35,956 bases of DNA from DAOTEJ01 sp035454085. Its GTDB lineage: Bacteria; Pseudomonadota; Gammaproteobacteria; Burkholderiales; Burkholderiaceae_F. Every line of letters begins with the position of its first letter. Positions within the stretch are counted from its first letter, which is position 1. A program made the translations under genes and the position numbers. The DNA is taken from assembly GCA_035454085.1 (NCBI GenBank), contig DAOTEJ010000018.1, positions 1-35,956 of the forward strand, written 5' to 3'. A model generated the notes under the pieces. The model worked only from the letters and a program-made list of their open reading frames with translations, did no database searches and had not been told where the DNA came from. Shown piece by piece: positions 16,952 to 26,085 of this stretch.

Positions 16952-18054
16952 CGGGTAGCGGGCGGCGTGGCGCTGCCCAGGTCTCGCAGCCAGGCGGTGA
17001 GCGTGGCGTAGAGCACGCCCAGCACGACCGGCCCGATGAACAGGCCGATGAAACCGAAGGCCAGGAAGCCGCCCAGCACGCCCACGAACATCACCGAGAT
17101 CGGCATGCCCGCTTCCTTGCTGATCCACACCGATTGCAGCACTCCGTAGCCGAAGTGCACGCCCAGGCTCCACACGGCGATGAAAATGGCCCAGCCCATC
17201 GAGCCCTGCCACCACAGCCACCCGCCCACGGCCAGGCCGATCAAAAAGATCGGCGCCTGCACCAGGGCCAGCACGAAGGAGATCACGCCCAGCAGGCCGA
17301 GCGCCGGCGCCCCGGCGATCGCCAGCCCGGCGAGCAGCGCGAGCGCCGCCACCGCCGCGCCGCCGATCACGCCCAGCGACACGCCGCGGATCACGCGCGT
17401 GGCCACCTGCACGAGCTCGCGTCCGCGGCGCGGCTCGACGGCCTCGGCGAGGCGCTGCACGTAGCCCACGCCGCGCTCGGCACCGAGCAGCAGCGGGAAG
17501 ACCAGGATCATCGCCACCAGCACCTGCACGAAGGAGCCGCCGATGGCCAGCCCCGCCTCGAGCAGCCAGGTGCCCACGTCGCCCAGCGCGGTCTCGACCC
17601 GGGCAAAGGCCGAGAAGTCACCGTGTTGCGCCTCGAGCCACAGTTCCTTGAGGTGCGGTCCCGCGATGGGCAGGCGCTCGAGCCAGTCCGGCGGCGCCAT
17701 GCTGGCGAGATCGAGCGCACCCACCCAGGCGTTGAGCGCCTGCACCCCCTGGGTGGCGTAGAGCAGCAGCAGTCCCACCGGCAGGAGCACGGTGACCACC
17801 AGAAACAGGCTCATCACCGCCGCGGCCAGGCGCTTGTGTCCGCCCAGCGCGCGCGCCAGCCGCGTCTGCAGCGGATGCACGGCCACGGCCAGCGACACCG
17901 CCCAGGCCAGCGACACCGCGAAGGGCTCGACGATCTTCCAGCTGGCGAACAGCAGCAGCAGGAACAGCACCAGACCGCCCGCACGGGCATAGAGCCCGCG
18001 CTGCAGGGTGGCCTCGCCCGCCGAGGGCGGAGGCGGTGGCTGCCGAATCTCCAT
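16948..18054 (-). CDS. AI-2E/PerM-family permease
   Basis: The 368-residue polytopic membrane protein has about seven to eight hydrophobic segments. One pair lies near residues 25-65 and one at about 75-105. A long hydrophilic stretch containing WLERLPIAGPHLKELWLEA follows, then a cluster of segments from about 170 to 350. The closing segment GFLAFGFIGLFIGPVVLGVL is typical of the family (TqsA, YdiK, PerM). Members export autoinducer-2 or act as Na+/H+ antiporters, and many are uncharacterised, so the cargo is unknown. The ATG at 18054 is preceded by a weak GAAAG. It is the first gene of a minus-strand run with panE and paiB, and is divergent from the DUF2891 gene across 62 bases. Confidence 0.85.
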   Translation of the reverse strand: MEIRQPPPPPSAGEATLQRGLYARAGGLVLFLLLLFASWKIVEPFAVSLAWAVSLAVAVHPLQTRLARALGGHKRLAAAVMSLFLVVTVLLPVGLLLLYATQGVQALNAWVGALDLASMAPPDWLERLPIAGPHLKELWLEAQHGDFSAFARVETALGDVGTWLLEAGLAIGGSFVQVLVAMILVFPLLLGAERGVGYVQRLAEAVEPRRGRELVQVATRVIRGVSLGVIGGAAVAALALLAGLAIAGAPALGLLGVISFVLALVQAPIFLIGLAVGGWLWWQGSMGWAIFIAVWSLGVHFGYGVLQSVWISKEAGMPISVMFVGVLGGFLAFGFIGLFIGPVVLGVLYATLTAWLRDLGSATPPATR

Positions 18055-18116
18055 CGTGAGCTTTCGTGACCGAATCGCCGGTGATTCTGGCACGCACTTG
18101 CGCTTAGCATGCGCGC

Positions 18117-19127
18117 ATGACGATCGAGCCCGGACTGCCCGCGCGCCTGGCCAAGGTGGCGCTGGCCAACGTCGCCACCGAGTATCCGTACCACCTCGTG
18201 CACCTGGCACGGTCCGACGCGGACCTGCAGCCGCCACGCGGCCTCTACCCGGCCTTCTGGGGCAGCTACGACTGGCATTCGAGCGTGCACATGCACTGGA
18301 CGCTGGTGCGCAGCCTGCGCCTTGCGCCGGCGCACGCCCAGGCCGCCGCGGCCCGCGCGCATCTGGACACGCGCCTCACCCACGGCGCCATCGCCGCGGA
18401 ACTCGACTACTTCCAGGCCGGCGGCCGCGCCAGCTTCGAGCGGCCGTACGGCTGGGGCTGGCTGCTCAAGCTCGCCGCGGAGCTCGCCGCGCTGGCCCGT
18501 CACGATCCGCAGGCCGTGCGCTGGGGCGCGGCGCTCGCGCCGCTGGCCGAGCTTCTGGCGCAGCGCCTGGTCGGCTACCTGGCCCGCGCCGACTACCCGG
18601 TGCGCGCCGGCACGCACGGCAACTCGGCCTTCGCGCTATTGCTCGCGCTCGACTACGCCGGCGCCGCGGGTGACGTGGCGCTGCAGTCAGCCATCGCCAC
18701 GCGCGGGCGCGCATGGTTTGGCGCCGACCGCGACTACCCGGCGCGCTACGAGCCCTCGGGTGACGACTTCCTCAGCCCCGGCCTGACCGAGGCCGCGCTG
18801 ATGCACGCCCTGCTGGACCCGGCCGACTTTGCCGACTGGTGGGCCGACTTCGCGCCCGGCGGCACCTGGCTGCCCTGGCTCGAGCCGGCGCGCGTGGCCG
18901 ACCCGCGCGATCCCAAGACCGTGCACCTGCACGGCCTGAATCTCGCCCGCGTGTGGTGCTGGCGCCGCTTGCTGCCCGCCTTGGGCGAATCCGTGCGCGT
19001 GCGCGTCGCGCCGGCGATCGAGGAGCACCTGGCCGCCTCGCTCGCCTCGGCCACGCGCGGCGATTACGTGGGCACGCACTGGCTGGCCTCGTTCGCGTTG
19101 CTGGCCGTGGCCGACACGCTTGACTGA
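18117..19127 (+). CDS. DUF2891-family protein
   Basis: The 336-residue protein has no signal peptide or membrane segment, so it is probably cytoplasmic. It matches what I know of DUF2891: an alpha-helical, toroid-like fold with motifs YPAFWGSYDWHSSVHMHW (about 43-60), FERPYGWGWLLKL, THGNSAFAL, YEPSGDDFLSP and WLASFALLA near the end. Several aromatic and His/Asp-rich motifs suggest a sugar-processing type active centre, but no activity is established. Its ATG lies within the short palindrome CATGCGCGCATG (18108-18119). It stands 51 bases upstream of the FAD-dependent oxidoreductase gene on the same strand and may be co-transcribed. Confidence 0.85.
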   Translation: MTIEPGLPARLAKVALANVATEYPYHLVHLARSDADLQPPRGLYPAFWGSYDWHSSVHMHWTLVRSLRLAPAHAQAAAARAHLDTRLTHGAIAAELDYFQAGGRASFERPYGWGWLLKLAAELAALARHDPQAVRWGAALAPLAELLAQRLVGYLARADYPVRAGTHGNSAFALLLALDYAGAAGDVALQSAIATRGRAWFGADRDYPARYEPSGDDFLSPGLTEAALMHALLDPADFADWWADFAPGGTWLPWLEPARVADPRDPKTVHLHGLNLARVWCWRRLLPALGESVRVRVAPAIEEHLAASLASATRGDYVGTHWLASFALLAVADTLD

Positions 19128-19178
19128 GGTCAAGCGCGCGGCGGCGACTGCCGTGTGTGATGCGCGAGGGAGGTGCTC

Positions 19179-20738
19179 ATGGCCGGGTCCACGCACAATC
19201 AGTTCGACGCAATCGTCATCGGTTCGGGCATCGGCGGGCTGACCGCCGCCGCGGCGCTCACGCGCAGCGGGCGCAAGGTTGCGGTGCTCGAGCGCCACGC
19301 GCAGCTCGGCGGTCTGTCGCAGAGCTTCGAGCGCCAGGGCTGGCGCTTCGACGTGGGCGTGCATTCCATCGGCGGCGCGGGCTCGGTCGACGGCCAGCCC
19401 GGCGCGCTGCGCAAGATGCTGGACGCGCTCACGCCCGACGGCCTGCAACTGGCCGCGACCGGCCCGGTGACCGACTCCATCCGCCTGCCGGGATTCCGCT
19501 TCGACATTCGCCACCCGGCGCGCCAGTTTGCCGACGATCTGCGCGCCCGCTTCCCCGAGGAGGGCGACGGCATCACACGCTACTTCGCGGCGCTCACCGA
19601 GGCGCGCAAGGCACTCGAGGCGGTGTTCGCGGCGCACTCGATGCCGGGCCTGGTCTCGCGCGGCATGCTGTGGGTCAAGGCCGACGAGATCGAGCGCTGG
19701 GTAGGCCGCACCACGGCCGAGGTGATGGACGAGCTGATCAACGAGCCGCGCCTCAAGGCCCTGCTCACGGCGCAGTGGGGCGACTACGGCGGCCAGCCCA
19801 CCGAGGCCTCCTTCGCGATCCACGCCACGGTGATCGCGAGCTACCTCGACGGCGCCTACTACCCCGAGGGCGGCGGCGCGAGCTTCGCGCGCGAGTTCGC
19901 GCGCACCGTGCGCGGGGGCGGCGGCGAACTGCGCACGGGCGCCGAGGTCGCGGCCGTGCTCCTGGACAACGAACGCATCAGCGGCGTGCGCCTGGCCGAT
20001 GGCAGCGAACTGGCCACCGAGTGCGTGGTCTCGGACGCGGGCGCGCGCAACACGCTGCGCCTGCTGCCGTCGGAGGAGGTGCCGTACGAGTGGGCGGCCG
20101 ACGCTCTGGGCATCGAGCGCTCGGTGGGCTACGTGGGCCTGTATCTGGGGCTGGAGGGCGACATCGAGGCAGCGGGCGCGAGCCGCGCCAATGTGTGGGT
20201 CCACGAGGACTGGAACATCAACCGTCTGTGGCAGGACCCGGCCGCAGACAGCGACGCGCCCGCGATGTTCGTCTCCTTCCCCTCGCTCAAGGACCCGCGC
20301 CACGACCCGGGCGCGGCGCGCAAGCACACCTGCGAGATCGTCACCCTGGTCGACGCCGACGCCTTCAAGCACTGGGAACGCGGCGGCGCGGCGCATTCGA
20401 AGGACGCCGGCTATCTGGCCCTGAAGCGGCGCATCGAGCAGCGCCTGCTCGCTCAGTTCGGACGACACTTCCCCGAGCTCGCGCCACTGGTGAAGTTCGT
20501 CACCAGCTCGACGCCGCTCTCCGTGGCCAACTACACGGGCGCGGAACACGGCGCGATGTATGGCCTGGCGGTGACGCCGCAGCGCTTCCTCTCGGAGGCC
20601 CTGCGTCCGCGCACACCGGTGCACGGGCTCTACCTTGCGGGCCAGGACGCGTGCTGCCCCGGCGTGACCGGCGCACTGATGGGCGGTCTGATGGCGGCGA
20701 TCGCCGTCGATCCCCGCCTGCTGGGGCTGCTGCGATGA
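19179..20738 (+). CDS. FAD-dependent oxidoreductase, phytoene desaturase/retinol saturase-like
   Basis: The 519-residue protein has an N-terminal FAD-binding dinucleotide fold: AIVIGSGIGGLTAAAAL (GSGIGG at 15-20), then VLERHAQLGGLSQSF and FDVGVHSIGG. The second FAD motif is near the C-terminus (HGLYLAGQDACCPGVTGAL). This order is that of the CrtI/retinol-saturase/amine-oxidase group, which desaturates or saturates isoprenoid-type substrates. No other carotenoid gene is near, so the substrate is unknown. The ATG at 19179 is preferred over the GTG at 19173 because GGGAGG is spaced about five bases from it. Its stop overlaps the start of the next lipoprotein gene (ATGA), so the two are translationally coupled. 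Confidence 0.85.
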   Translation: MAGSTHNQFDAIVIGSGIGGLTAAAALTRSGRKVAVLERHAQLGGLSQSFERQGWRFDVGVHSIGGAGSVDGQPGALRKMLDALTPDGLQLAATGPVTDSIRLPGFRFDIRHPARQFADDLRARFPEEGDGITRYFAALTEARKALEAVFAAHSMPGLVSRGMLWVKADEIERWVGRTTAEVMDELINEPRLKALLTAQWGDYGGQPTEASFAIHATVIASYLDGAYYPEGGGASFAREFARTVRGGGGELRTGAEVAAVLLDNERISGVRLADGSELATECVVSDAGARNTLRLLPSEEVPYEWAADALGIERSVGYVGLYLGLEGDIEAAGASRANVWVHEDWNINRLWQDPAADSDAPAMFVSFPSLKDPRHDPGAARKHTCEIVTLVDADAFKHWERGGAAHSKDAGYLALKRRIEQRLLAQFGRHFPELAPLVKFVTSSTPLSVANYTGAEHGAMYGLAVTPQRFLSEALRPRTPVHGLYLAGQDACCPGVTGALMGGLMAAIAVDPRLLGLLR

Positions 20739-21178
20739 GGCGCCGACTGTTGGTGGCCGCCCTGGCGCTGGGGCTGGCGGCCTGCGCCGCGCCGGGACCC
20801 GACGCCCGCCGCGAGGCCGTGGTGCGCAGCCTGGAAGGGCGCTGGCAACTGGTGTCCGAGGTCTCGAACGGCAAGAGCCTGCCCGAGGAATTCGTGCGCC
20901 GCGTGAACGTGAGCATCCGCGACGGCCACCACAGCGTGATCATCGACGGCAAGACCGTGCTGCACGAGATCCCGTTCGAGTTCGATGCCGCCGCCGACCC
21001 CATGACGAGCATCGATCGCCTGCCGGACGGGCGCGAGATCCTCGGCATCTTCCGGGTCGATGGCGACGCGCTGGTGAGCTGCGTCGGCGCGCCCGGGCGG
21101 CCGCGGCCCACCGACTTCACCGCACCGGCGGGCTCGGGTCAGGTCTTGAGGGTCTTCCGGCGCCTGCCGCCGGCGTAA
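20735..21178 (+). CDS. TIGR03067-like lipoprotein
   Basis: The 147-residue protein has a lipoprotein signal (LVAALALGLAAC, Cys17). The mature domain matches my memory of the TIGR03067 pattern: an opening GRWQLVSEVSNGKSLPEEF, a central PMTSIDRLPDGREILGIFRV, then DALVSCVGAPGRPRPTDF and a final VLRVFRRL. The domain looks like a small lipocalin-like beta-barrel; its function is unknown. The start overlaps the stop of the oxidoreductase gene by four bases (20735-20738). This suggests that the lipoprotein works with, or is made in proportion to, that enzyme, although one is cytoplasmic and the other in the envelope. Confidence 0.8.
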   Translation: MRRRLLVAALALGLAACAAPGPDARREAVVRSLEGRWQLVSEVSNGKSLPEEFVRRVNVSIRDGHHSVIIDGKTVLHEIPFEFDAAADPMTSIDRLPDGREILGIFRVDGDALVSCVGAPGRPRPTDFTAPAGSGQVLRVFRRLPPA

Positions 21179-21188
21179 GGCCGCTGGC

Positions 21189-22319
21189 TCAGCGGGCGGG
21201 CTCGAGGCGCAGCAGCGCGCCGTCGGGCCGGCCGGTGAGCAGGTACAGGTACCCGTCCGGTCCCATGCGCACGTCGCGGACTCGCGGCAATTGCCCAGCC
21301 AGGATGAGCTCCTCCTCGACCACCCGCTCGCCGTCGAGCCGCACGCGGATCAGGCTCTGGCCGCGCAGCGCGCCCATGAACAGGTCGCCCTTCCACTGCG
21401 GGAATTTGTCGCCCGTGTAGAAGGCCATGCCCGAGAGCGCGGGCGAAGGCGTCCAGTGCTTCACCGGCTGGGCGAGGCCCGCCTTGGCCGTGCCCTCGCC
21501 GATCTTGGTGCCCGAGACATAGTTGACGCCGTAGGTGATCACCGGCCAGCCGTAGTTGACGCCGGGCTGGATCAGGTTGAGCTCGTCGCCGCCCTGCGGC
21601 CCATGCTCGCTCGCCCACAGTGCGCCGCTCGCCGGATTAAGGGCCGCGCCCTGCACATTGCGGTGGCCCAGCGAGTACACCTCGGGCCGCGTTGCCGCGT
21701 CCGCGAAGCGCGGGTTGCCGGGCGCGGGCTGCCCCGTGTCGGTGAGGCGCAGGATCTTGCCGGCGTGGTCATCGGGGCGCTGGGCGCGAGCCATCTCGCC
21801 GCGATCACCCAGCGTGAGGTAGAGCAGTCCGGCGCGGTCGAACACCAGGCGCGAGCCGAAGTGCAGCCCGCTGGCCGACTTGGGGGCCATGCGGAAGAGG
21901 GTCTGCACCTCATCGAGGCGCCATGCGCCCGGTCCACCCGCCAGACGGCCGCGTGCCAGCTCGGTGCCCCAGCCGCCCTCGCCCTTCTGCACATAGCTGA
22001 AGTAGACCCAGCCGTTCTTCGCGAAGTCGGGATGCAGCACCACGTCGAGCAGGCCGCCCTGGTTGTGCGCGTCGATGCGCGGCAGTCCGGCCACGGGCAC
22101 AGGGTCGAGCCTGCCGTCGGCGCCGATCACGCGCAATCGCCCGGGGCGTTCGGTGACCAGCATGCGGCCATCGGGCAGGAAGGCGAGCCCCCAGGGCTGG
22201 TCCAGGCCCTGGGTGACGGTGACCACGCGCGGTGCGGCCCCGCTCGGCTTGGCTGGCTCGCTGGCGTGGGCGACAAGGGCGCCGGCGAGCGCGAGGCTCG
22301 CGACGAAGGTTCGCAGCAT
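21189..22319 (-). CDS. PQQ-dependent sugar dehydrogenase (soluble aldose type), exported
   Basis: The 376-residue protein has a cleavable signal peptide of about 20 residues ending AHA before SEPAKP, so it is periplasmic. The mature part is a six-bladed propeller of the glucose/sorbosone dehydrogenase family, similar to E. coli YliI (Asd). Motifs in order are QPWGLAFLPDGRMLVTERPG, QGGLLDVVLHPDF, LHFGSRLVFDRAGLLYLTLG, SLGHRNVQGAALNP, ASEHGPQGGDELN and GVNYGWPVITYG. The His, Gln and Arg positions typical of PQQ and calcium binding are in these segments. It oxidises aldoses to lactones if supplied with PQQ; no PQQ-synthesis gene is in the window. CGGAG precedes the ATG. It is convergent with the TIGR03067-like gene. 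Confidence 0.9.
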   Translation of the reverse strand: MLRTFVASLALAGALVAHASEPAKPSGAAPRVVTVTQGLDQPWGLAFLPDGRMLVTERPGRLRVIGADGRLDPVPVAGLPRIDAHNQGGLLDVVLHPDFAKNGWVYFSYVQKGEGGWGTELARGRLAGGPGAWRLDEVQTLFRMAPKSASGLHFGSRLVFDRAGLLYLTLGDRGEMARAQRPDDHAGKILRLTDTGQPAPGNPRFADAATRPEVYSLGHRNVQGAALNPASGALWASEHGPQGGDELNLIQPGVNYGWPVITYGVNYVSGTKIGEGTAKAGLAQPVKHWTPSPALSGMAFYTGDKFPQWKGDLFMGALRGQSLIRVRLDGERVVEEELILAGQLPRVRDVRMGPDGYLYLLTGRPDGALLRLEPAR

Positions 22320-22396
22320 GAAAAGGACTCCGCTCAGGCGCCGCACGGGCGGCGGCGCGCATCATGCCGCGTGCGGTGCGGCGGCGCGCTCCGGGA

Positions 22397-23083
22397 TTAA
22401 CCCGCGCAGGGGCGCGGCTGCATGAGCAGCCAGGGCGTGCCTTGCGGTGCGTCGCGCACCTGCCAGCAGCGCGGCGCGCGTGTCCCGAAGCTGGCGGGCG
22501 CCGCAGCCTGAGCGGGGCAGGTGGCGGGTTCGACCAGCCCCGCGGCGCGCGCCGGGTCGAGCACACCCGCCAGGCTCATGGCACCCGAGGGCTGGATCGC
22601 CAGGGTCTCGATGCGGCCGCTGCGCAAGGGCTGCGCGACCAGCAGCGCGCTGCCTTGCCGGCCGACGATCACCGCGTTGGCGGGCACTCGCCAGGCCTGC
22701 TCGACCTGGCCCTCCGGCGCCAGGCGCAGGGCGGGCTCGGGCCGCAGCGCGGGGTCATCGAGCGCGGGCAGGCGGCCCACCCGCGCCAGCACCTGCAGAT
22801 CCGGGCAGCCCGCGAGTTGGCGCAGTTCGAGCACGCGGCCATCTCGCGGCGCACCAGGCACGAGCCAGAGGGCGACGTCGTGCGCATCGGGCGTGGCCGC
22901 GGGAGGCGCGGGCAGTTGCAGCGGCGCCGGAGGCAGGCGGGTGCCGAAGTCGGAGGCGCCGCAGGCCGCGAGCAGGGCCGGCAACAGCAGAGCGGGCAGC
23001 AGCCCGGACGCGCGCGGCGCGCCGCGCCCCGCGGCCCGTGCGGTGTTTCCGTGCCACGCGTGCCAGTGGCCGAAGGGCGTCAC
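22397..23083 (-). CDS. Predicted lipoprotein at the end of the peptide-transport operon
   Basis: The 228-residue product is read from a GTG at 23083, 26 bases after the dppF stop. After a basic N-terminus of about 26 residues comes the signal SGLLPALLLPALLAAC, with Cys41 as the lipidated residue. The N-terminus is unusually long before the hydrophobic core, so the start may be wrong; no better one is visible. The rest is rich in Ala, Pro, Leu and Arg and has cysteines in LAGCPDLQ, PATCPAQ, PRCWQV and RPCAG. I do not recognise the family. Its position suggests co-transcription with dppD and dppF. Confidence 0.6.
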   Translation of the reverse strand: MTPFGHWHAWHGNTARAAGRGAPRASGLLPALLLPALLAACGASDFGTRLPPAPLQLPAPPAATPDAHDVALWLVPGAPRDGRVLELRQLAGCPDLQVLARVGRLPALDDPALRPEPALRLAPEGQVEQAWRVPANAVIVGRQGSALLVAQPLRSGRIETLAIQPSGAMSLAGVLDPARAAGLVEPATCPAQAAAPASFGTRAPRCWQVRDAPQGTPWLLMQPRPCAG

Positions 23084-23109
23084 CGCCTCACCGCGCCCGG
23101 CGGCTCGCG

Positions 23110-24147
<1,038 letters not shown>

Positions 24148-24169
24148 GGGGTCTTTGGACGGGACTCGT

Positions 24170-25156
24170 TTATGCGACGCGGCGCTGGCTGCCGGCGTCG
24201 TGCAGCCAGCAGGCTGCGTGGCTCGCGCCCGCGGGCAGCAGTTCGGGGCGCTCGCGCTGGCAGCGTTCGAAGGCCTTGGGACAGCGCGGGTGATAGGCGC
24301 AGCCGGTGGGGATGTCGGTGAGGCGAGGCATCGAGCCTTCGATCTGGGCCAGGCGCTCGGTCTCGTGGCCCATGGCCGGGATCGATCCCATCAGGCCCGC
24401 GGTGTAGGGGTGCTGCGGGCGGTGGATCACGTCGCCCACCGGGCCGATCTCGGCGATGCGGCCGGCGTACATCACGGCCACGCGGTCGGCGGTCTCGGCG
24501 ATCACGCCCATGTCGTGGGTCACCAGCATCACCGCCGTGCCGTGCTCACGGCACAGCTTCTTGAGCAGCGAGATGATCTGCGCCTGGATCGAGACGTCGA
24601 GCGCCGTGGTGGGCTCGTCGGCCACCACCAGGCGCGGATTGGCGGCGAGTGCCAGCGCGATCACCACGCGCTGGCGCATCCCGCCGCTGAACTGGTGCGG
24701 GTAGTGATCGATGCGGCGCTCGGGCGCCGGGATGCCGGTGTCGGCCAGCAGTTCGATGGCCCGCGTGCGCGCCTGCGCGGCCGACAGGTCGAGGTGCGTG
24801 ACGATGGTCTCGGTCAGTTGCCGGCCCACCGTGTAGAGCGGGTTCAGCGAGGTGAGCGGATCCTGGAAGATGGCGCCGATCTTGCGGCCGCGGATGCGAC
24901 GCATCTGCTCGTAGGGCAGATTGTCGATGCGCTTGCCCTCGAGCAGCACCTGCCCCGCGGCGATGCGCCCCGGCGGCTCGAGCAGGCCGATGATGGCCGA
25001 GCCCGTCATCGACTTGCCCGCCCCCGATTCGCCCACCACGCCCAGGACCTCGCCCGCGGCGAGCGCGAACGACACGTCGTCGACGGCCACGAGCGTGCCG
25101 CGCCGCGTGGGGAATTCCACGCGCAGGTTCTTCACTTCGAGCAGGGGAGTGTCCAT
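24170..25156 (-). CDS. dppD: Peptide ABC transporter ATP-binding protein, DppD/OppD type
   Basis: The 328-residue partner ATPase of DppF is cytoplasmic. Walker A is GESGAGKS (42-49), the signature FSGGMRQR, and Walker B VADEPTTALDVS. The switch histidine is in LVTHDMGV. The C-terminal oligopeptide region includes GCAYHPRCPKAFERC. The start at 25156 is chosen because the family begins right before the first strand (LLEVKNLRVEF). It comes 17 bases after the third of the small lipoprotein genes, in the same orientation, and belongs to one transcription unit with dppB, dppC and the binding protein. Confidence 0.92.
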   Translation of the reverse strand: MDTPLLEVKNLRVEFPTRRGTLVAVDDVSFALAAGEVLGVVGESGAGKSMTGSAIIGLLEPPGRIAAGQVLLEGKRIDNLPYEQMRRIRGRKIGAIFQDPLTSLNPLYTVGRQLTETIVTHLDLSAAQARTRAIELLADTGIPAPERRIDHYPHQFSGGMRQRVVIALALAANPRLVVADEPTTALDVSIQAQIISLLKKLCREHGTAVMLVTHDMGVIAETADRVAVMYAGRIAEIGPVGDVIHRPQHPYTAGLMGSIPAMGHETERLAQIEGSMPRLTDIPTGCAYHPRCPKAFERCQRERPELLPAGASHAACWLHDAGSQRRVA

Positions 25157-25173
25157 GGGCCGGGCCGAGGGTC

Positions 25174-25578
25174 CTACTTCGCCGCCGCGGGCGTGCAGCC
25201 GGCGAGCGGTTCCTGATAGTCGATGCGGGGGGTGAAGTGGTTGTCGGTCTCGTTGGGCTTGAAGGCCACGATCCAGTAGCGGGTGCAGGGCTGCACCTCG
25301 AGCGTGTAGAACTCGTCCGGGCCCCAGCGCCAGCCGGGAGGCGGGGCGCCCTGCAGGCGCAGCACGCGCTGGCCCGGTTGCACGAGCACCCACTTGAGCG
25401 TCGTGTCGCGCCCGTCGACGCTCATGATGGTCACCGGATAGGTGCGCATGTTGGCCCTGAAGTAGCGCTCGCCGGTGACGAAGGACGACTCGCCCGCGAT
25501 GAAGCGATCGCTCGGGTCGGTCGCGCAGGCGGCCAGGGCCAGGGCCGTCAGGGCAAGCATCAGGCGCTCGATCGTCAT
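25174..25578 (-). CDS. Small lipoprotein, tandem paralogue 1 of 3
   Basis: The 134-residue product has a signal and lipobox LALAAC (Cys18). The mature part shares with its two upstream neighbours the motif YPVTIMSVDG (47-56), QPGQRVLRLQGAPPPG (67-82), a LEVQPCTRYWIVAFK segment, and a final GC. Cys98 and Cys128 are 30 residues apart and could form a disulfide. Family and function are not recognised. The ATG at 25578 has AGAGGA seven bases upstream. It is closest to the middle copy, including the shared IDYQEP[LV]AGC ending, and lies between that copy and dppD in the operon. Confidence 0.8.
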   Translation of the reverse strand: MTIERLMLALTALALAACATDPSDRFIAGESSFVTGERYFRANMRTYPVTIMSVDGRDTTLKWVLVQPGQRVLRLQGAPPPGWRWGPDEFYTLEVQPCTRYWIVAFKPNETDNHFTPRIDYQEPLAGCTPAAAK

Positions 25579-25612
25579 GGCATCGTCCTCTTCGGCAGGC
25601 TCGGGCCGCGGC

Positions 25613-26020
25613 CTACTTGGCCGCCGGCGCGCAACCGGCGACGGGCTCCTGGTAGTCGATCACCGGTTGGAACGCGTTGCCCATCTCGCTGGTCTTGTAG
25701 GCGACGATCCAGTAGCGCGTGCAAGGCTTGATCTCGAGCTGGGCTTCCTGCATCGGCCCGTTGTTCAGCCCGGGCGGGGGCGGGCCAATCAGCCGGAAGG
25801 TACGCAGGCCGGGTTGCACCAGTTGCCAGCCCATGCCGCCCGTGCTCTCGCCATCGATGGCGTCGATGCGCACCGGATAGACGTTGGAGTTGGCTCGGTA
25901 GTAGACCGCCCCGGAGACGTAGGACGAGACGCCCTTCACGTAGCGATCCTCGGCGGGCACGGCGGCGCAAGCGGCCAGAACCGTTGGCGCCAGCAACATC
26001 AGAGCGGACTTGATCTTCAT
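25613..26020 (-). CDS. Small lipoprotein, tandem paralogue 2 of 3
   Basis: The 135-residue product has a lipobox VLAAC (Cys18). It contains YPVRIDAIDG, QPGLRTFRLIGPPPPG, KPCTRYWIVAYK and IDYQEPVAGC. Cys100 and Cys130 again lie 30 residues apart. Before YPV both this copy and copy 1 have a [SG]-S-[FY]-V-[TS]-G block followed by YRAN or FRAN, so the two are recent duplicates compared with copy 3. The start has a strong AGGAG six bases upstream. No function is assigned; a periplasmic or outer-membrane location is likely from the lipobox. Confidence 0.8.
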   Translation of the reverse strand: MKIKSALMLLAPTVLAACAAVPAEDRYVKGVSSYVSGAVYYRANSNVYPVRIDAIDGESTGGMGWQLVQPGLRTFRLIGPPPPGLNNGPMQEAQLEIKPCTRYWIVAYKTSEMGNAFQPVIDYQEPVAGCAPAAK

Positions 26021-26085
26021 GGTCTTCTCCTGGCGGAGCGAGGCGCGGCCCAGACAGGGCCGCGCTCACACCCGAGGGACAGCGG

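Noticed and set aside
18108..18119. Palindrome CATGCGCGCATG at the DUF2891 start
   Set aside because: Only 12 bp of alternating GC-rich sequence including the start codon; expected by chance in such DNA.
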